Assembly (NCBI GenBank): GCA_024689285.1
Contig: JAILDR010000182.1
Coordinates: forward strand, 1 to 8,361
Length of the DNA stretch: 8,361 nt
Direction: 5' to 3'
DNA from: Bacteroidales bacterium
Lineage (GTDB): Bacteria > Bacteroidota > Bacteroidia > Bacteroidales > F082
Position 1 is the stretch's first letter, and every line of letters starts with the position of its first letter. The notes beneath the pieces were generated by a model. The model saw only the letters and a list, made by a program, of their open reading frames with translations. It had not been told where the DNA came from and made no database searches. Below are positions 6,532 through 8,361 of the stretch, piece by piece. A program made the translations under genes and the position numbers.

Positions 6532-6570
6532 CTTTGTTGACTGTTGTGTCAACTTTTTTCAGCGTAAGAC
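6144..6570 (-). mobile_element. Defective IS3-like element (MITE-like deletion derivative)
   Basis: The left end 6144-6168 (GTCTTACGACTGATCC..., continuing AAGTTGACG) matches the reverse complement of the right end 6547-6570 (GTCTTACGCTGAAAAA..., continuing AGTTGACA) over about 24 bp with one 1-nt gap and few mismatches. The element is about 427 bp, against roughly 1.2-1.5 kb for complete IS3 members. No target-site duplication is obvious at either edge (AGC on the left, AAT on the right). With both ends kept, it could in principle be moved by a transposase supplied elsewhere. Confidence 0.75.
6536..6559 (+). terminator. Possible intrinsic terminator at the IS right end
   Basis: GTTGAC (6536-6541), loop TGTTGT, GTCAAC (6548-6553), then six T. 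The stem is short and only half GC, so it would be weak. It overlaps the right inverted repeat and would face transcription coming from the ATPase side. Confidence 0.35.
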
Positions 6571-6602
6571 AATTTATTCCCTCACAATATAAAAATATTC
6601 AT

Positions 6603-6610
6603 TACTTTTG
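6603..6610 (+). promoter_or_regulatory. -7 promoter box for the Panacea gene pair
   Basis: TACTTTTG is an exact match to TAnnTTTG, 33 nt outside the IS right end and 60 nt before the ATG at 6671. No convincing -33 TTTG is seen at the expected distance. Confidence 0.55.
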
Positions 6611-6670
6611 CAAAATCTTGAAAGTGCTACTGCATGTGTGTAAAGAACTGTGTATTAAGAAACAAGAAAA

Positions 6671-7243
6671 ATGAAGACTAAAGACGAAATAAAGAAAATC
6701 GAAGCCGTTGTGCTCTACATCCTGAAGGAATTCAAAGAGGGTGTTGACTATATCAAGCTGTTCAAAATCATGTACTTCGCCCAGCGCGAGTATCTTGCCA
6801 CGTTTGGACTGACCATTGTCGACGACTCTTTCAAGGCACGCCAGCGTGGTCCCGTGCCGGCTCTCACCTACAAGGTGGTCAAGATGGCCGAGAACGGTGA
6901 AGCCACCCCCGAAGTGTCCGACGAGGTGCAGGCATTTGCCTCGGCCATCCGTGTCGATGACGACAAGAAAGTCTATGCACTCCAGGAACCCGATATGGAT
7001 TACCTCTCCAAGATGGCCCAGCGTGAGATAGACAAAACCATTGCCAAATACCGCGACATGGACTCCCGCCAGTTGTCGGACCTTTCCCACGATGCAGCCT
7101 ATCTGGCCGTTGTCGAGCGCATGAAGGACGACCCTCAGAAGGATGTCCTCACCCTGATTGACATTGCCCGGGCGGGCGGAGCCTCAGAAGGCATGGTTGA
7201 CCATATCCGTGAGGTTCAGGTTATTAAGGCAGCGTTGGCATAA
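6671..7243 (+). CDS. Panacea (SocA-like) domain protein, candidate antitoxin
   Basis: This 190-residue soluble protein has the Panacea/SocA-like (DUF4065-related) signature at residues 24-67. GVDYIKLFKIMYFAQREYL is followed by FGLTIVDDSFKARQRGPVPA and then TYKVVK; the KL-x-K-x-x-Y-x-A-x-x-x-Y-L and F-x-A-x-x-x-GPV patterns are the family core. Panacea proteins are antitoxins that neutralise many unrelated toxins in two-gene modules; SocA of Caulobacter also acts as a proteolysis adaptor. The C-terminal half (about 85-190) is charged and helical and may contact the partner, ending in VDHIREVQVIKAALA. The start has a typical AT-rich Bacteroidetes leader (AAGAAACAAGAAAA before the ATG). The stop TAA overlaps the next ATG by one base, so the partner is translated from the same message. 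The antitoxin role is inferred from family and layout. Confidence 0.83.
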   Translation: MKTKDEIKKIEAVVLYILKEFKEGVDYIKLFKIMYFAQREYLATFGLTIVDDSFKARQRGPVPALTYKVVKMAENGEATPEVSDEVQAFASAIRVDDDKKVYALQEPDMDYLSKMAQREIDKTIAKYRDMDSRQLSDLSHDAAYLAVVERMKDDPQKDVLTLIDIARAGGASEGMVDHIREVQVIKAALA

Positions 7244-7719
7244 TGGAAGAGTCGGATAACAAAACGATAACCTCTCGTGGGGACATTGCCGTTGGCGATA
7301 TAGTATATCAAGAACTTGACCGAAATGACGGACTGACCTTGACGGGCGACTACGCTACACGCAGAAAGTATTTCGTCATCGTGGGCAAGAATTCCAAGGG
7401 CGATGCCATCGGGCTCTGTCTGGTCAACTCCAATTTGGATTTTTACAAGGACAACCCTCTGATGCAGAAGTTCCAATACACACTTTTGCAAAAGGATTAT
7501 CCTGACGTCCTCACCAAAGACAGCCGGTTGGATTGTGCGTTGCTTTTCCCGATGAAGGTACGCAAGAGTGTGGCGGTGAAGGCACAGGTGGTGGGACACC
7601 TTACCGAAGCGGACGAAAAGGCAGTATTTCCCCTTGTGGCATCCTGCGAGTTTATAGACGAGCATCTTCGCAAGGTTTACCGCATAGGTCAGAAATATCC
7701 CCTCACCGCCCCCGTGTGA
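7243..7719 (+). CDS. Panacea partner, possible PemK/MazF-like toxin
   Basis: I do not recognise a named family with certainty. The 158-residue protein is soluble, without a signal peptide. A beta-rich first half, GDIAVGDIVYQELDRNDGLT (13-32), then RRKYFVIVGKN (40-50) and IGLCLVNS (56-63), recalls the SH3-like barrel of PemK/MazF endoribonucleases, where a GD-[IV]-[VY] strand and a K-x-[FYR]-x-[VI]-[VI] strand come early. The later stretch LDCALLFPMKVRKSVAVKAQVVGHLT followed by a helix (EADEKAVFPLVAS) also fits that layout. Key catalytic residues cannot be assigned by eye. Its ATG shares one base with the Panacea stop, the arrangement of a toxin-antitoxin pair with the antitoxin first. It may alternatively be another small toxin fold or a cofactor. 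Confidence 0.7.
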   Translation: MEESDNKTITSRGDIAVGDIVYQELDRNDGLTLTGDYATRRKYFVIVGKNSKGDAIGLCLVNSNLDFYKDNPLMQKFQYTLLQKDYPDVLTKDSRLDCALLFPMKVRKSVAVKAQVVGHLTEADEKAVFPLVASCEFIDEHLRKVYRIGQKYPLTAPV

Positions 7720-7731
7720 CAGGTGCCTGTC
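7718..7731. repeat. Hairpin overlapping the toxin-candidate stop codon
   Basis: GACAGG and CCTGTC flank TG, a perfect 6-bp stem starting inside the TGA stop codon (7717-7719), followed by CCCTGTCCC. There is no T-run, so it is not a standard terminator. Confidence 0.55.
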
Positions 7732-7800
7732 CCCTGTCCCTCCTTGGTAATGGTTGAAGAAGTTTAAAAGTTTAAGAAGTTCAAATGATTAGTTTAAGGA

Positions 7801-7864
7801 GTTCAAAAGTTCAAGAGTTCAAAAGTTCAAGAGTTCAAAAGTTCAAGAGTTCAAAAGTTCAAAA
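7801..7864. repeat. Octamer minisatellite GTTCAARA x8
   Basis: Eight uninterrupted 8-bp units alternate GTTCAAAA and GTTCAAGA (the last two are both AAAA), giving a 16-bp higher-order period. Degenerate GTTTAARA-like units precede it from about 7754. There are no spacers, so this is not a CRISPR. It occupies the gap after the toxin candidate. Confidence 0.95.
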
Positions 7865-7921
7865 GCTGCCGCAAGCAATCTTGAACCACTTGAACTGCCC
7901 GCAGGGCATCTTGAACCATTT
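7865..7921. repeat. Two hairpin modules with TTGAAC units in inverted orientation
   Basis: Two similar modules follow the octamers: CTGCCGCAAGCA then ATCTTGAACCA, and CTGCCCGCAGGGC then ATCTTGAACCA. The second has a TGCCC-GCA-GGGCA hairpin (7896-7908 region). TTGAAC is the reverse complement of the GTTCAA core upstream, so the locus can fold back on itself. The layout mirrors 5917-6037. Confidence 0.7.
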
Positions 7922-7935
7922 AAACCCCAAGGAGC

Positions 7936-8132
7936 ATGGCTGCCGTACGAGATTTTGAGGATTTAGTGATATTTCAGAAAGCAAGAGAGCTTTAAGCAAG
8001 CTTTTCCTCCTTCGCGCCTCGGCAGTACTCGAGCGAGCTCGGCACTGCTCTCGGCTTGGCGTCGGTTCAAAGAAGATTTATGATATAACCGAAAAAGAAA
8101 AGTTTAGTCGCGATTACCGCTTTGCTAATTGA
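7936..8132 (+). pseudogene. Broken S23-type four-helix-bundle protein gene
   Basis: From ATG 7936 the frame reads MAAVRDFEDLVIFQKAREL and hits TAA at 7993-7995. From 8070 a different frame resumes KKIYDITEKEKFSRDYRF and stops at TGA 8130-8132. Joined, these match the first 40 residues of S23 (23S rRNA intervening-sequence protein, PF05635) relatives, where a V-R-x-F-E-D-L-x-x-x-Q-K-A-R-E-L start leads directly into x-K-x-I-Y and a KF-x-x-DY-x-F segment before the second helix. About 75 bp of foreign sequence separates the halves, and the remaining three-quarters of the gene is missing, replaced by heptamer repeats. The family has no settled function; some members are the Avd subunit of diversity-generating retroelements, but no such element is visible here. 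Confidence 0.75.
7993..8069. repeat. GC-rich hairpin insert splitting the S23-type gene
   Basis: The insert holds nested inverted repeats: CGCC (8015-8018) with GGCG (8058-8061), GCAGT (8022-8026) with ACTGC (8044-8048), and CGAGC-GA-GCTCG (8030-8041) at the tip. Its GC-rich character contrasts with the AT-rich DNA around it. Exact edges are estimated from where the protein similarity breaks and resumes. AGCTTT at 7988-7993 recurs at 7999-8004. Confidence 0.65.
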
Positions 8133-8158
8133 AAATTGACAATTGAAAATTGATAATT
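8127..8158. repeat. Heptamer minisatellite AATTGAN x4.5
   Basis: Units AATTGAA, AATTGAC, AATTGAA, AATTGAT and a final AATT run directly into the ATG of the next gene. The array begins inside the last codon of the broken S23-type gene. Confidence 0.9.
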
Positions 8159-8361
8159 ATGGCTAACGCAATACAGGAAAAGAGTCGCGATTTTGCAATA
8201 CGGGTAATAAATTGCTATAAGTATCTGACTGAAGAGAAAAAAGAGTTTGTCATGGCAAAGCAGTTGCTGCGTTGTGGTACAAGTATTGGAGCGAACTGCC
8301 GAGAGAGCAAAAACGCACAAAGCCGTGGCGACTTTCAAAGCAAACTTAGCATAGCTCTTAA
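8159..8361 (+). CDS. S23-type four-helix-bundle protein (3' partial)
   Basis: The first 67 residues are visible; the gene continues past the window (usual family length about 115-130). EKSRDFAIRVINCYKYL (7-23) forms helix one, KKEFVMAKQLLRCGTSIGAN (27-46) gives helix two with the family's G-T-S-I-G-A-N turn at 40-46, and RESKNAQSRGDFQSKLSIAL (48-67) starts helix three. This matches PF05635/TIGR02436 four-helix-bundle proteins, named after an ORF in Leptospira rRNA intervening sequences; most members are free-standing genes of unknown role. It belongs to a different subgroup from the broken copy just upstream. The start abuts the AATTGAN repeats, leaving no normal Shine-Dalgarno sequence. No rRNA sequence is nearby, so it is not in an intervening sequence. 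Confidence 0.9.
   Translation, partial: MANAIQEKSRDFAIRVINCYKYLTEEKKEFVMAKQLLRCGTSIGANCRESKNAQSRGDFQSKLSIAL

Noticed and set aside
6247..6540. Plus-strand open frame across the IS remnant
   Set aside because: It is the complement of the recognisable transposase pieces and shows no family features of its own.
7718..7740. A Rho-independent terminator after the toxin candidate
   Set aside because: The GACAGG/CCTGTC stem is followed by C-rich sequence, not by a T-run.
7801..7864. Regular repeats as a CRISPR array
   Set aside because: The units are 8 bp and contiguous, with no spacers; no cas gene is nearby.
7936..8361. A diversity-generating retroelement, because some S23-type proteins are Avd subunits
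   Set aside because: There is no reverse transcriptase, template repeat or variable repeat in the window.
8159..8361. An rRNA intervening sequence around the S23-type gene
   Set aside because: No 23S rRNA sequence is present on either side within the window.

Overview
The window reads as a chromosomal accessory region of a Bacteroidales bacterium, most likely a Prevotella/Segatella-type organism. Evidence for this: a fimbrillin-like (FimB/Mfa2-type) lipoprotein, two matches to the Bacteroidetes -7 promoter box TAnnTTTG, mostly AT-rich translation starts without strong Shine-Dalgarno sequences, a DUF3990 protein, S23-type four-helix-bundle genes, and many short extragenic repeats. The genus is an inference.

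Positions 1-2707, envelope genes on the + strand. The 3' end of rfbB (dTDP-glucose 4,6-dehydratase) is followed by a fimbrillin-like lipoprotein gene and then rfbA (glucose-1-phosphate thymidylyltransferase). The two rfb enzymes catalyse the first two steps of dTDP-L-rhamnose synthesis, and the lipoprotein sits between them. A Blc-type lipocalin lipoprotein follows. Its start region carries a 23-bp tandem duplication that creates an 8-codon mini-ORF overlapping the real start.

Positions 2783-3902, first toxin-antitoxin-like pair. A DUF3990 (ADP-ribosyltransferase-like) protein overlaps by 17 nt a 148-residue partner of unknown family. The arrangement suggests a toxin-antitoxin or effector-immunity pair.

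Positions 3903-6138, an ATPase in repeat-rich DNA. There is a decayed N-terminus of one AAA ATPase, several hairpins, a good promoter with a 15-bp palindrome beside its predicted transcription start, and a complete ATPase_2/DUF234-type AAA ATPase with PD-(D/E)XK-like residues at its C-terminus. A 22-bp identical repeat followed by CTGAAAC heptads lies on each side. The downstream side also has a 27-bp tandem hairpin module in which one stem pair covaries.

Positions 6139-6570 hold an internally deleted IS3-like element with both terminal inverted repeats. Only a fused remnant of its transposase reading frames survives.

Positions 6603-7719, second toxin-antitoxin-like pair. A Panacea (SocA-like) antitoxin-type gene overlaps by 1 nt a gene whose product may have a PemK/MazF-like SH3 barrel. 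A TAnnTTTG promoter precedes the pair.

Positions 7720-8361 hold an octamer minisatellite, a broken S23-type four-helix-bundle gene split by a GC-rich hairpin insert, a heptamer minisatellite, and the 5' part of an intact S23-type gene that runs off the window.

From about 2.8 kb onward the layout (two overlapping pairs, an ATPase with a nuclease-like tail, a defective IS, pseudogenes and repeats) looks like a defence or plasticity island. No tRNA, rRNA or CRISPR array was found.
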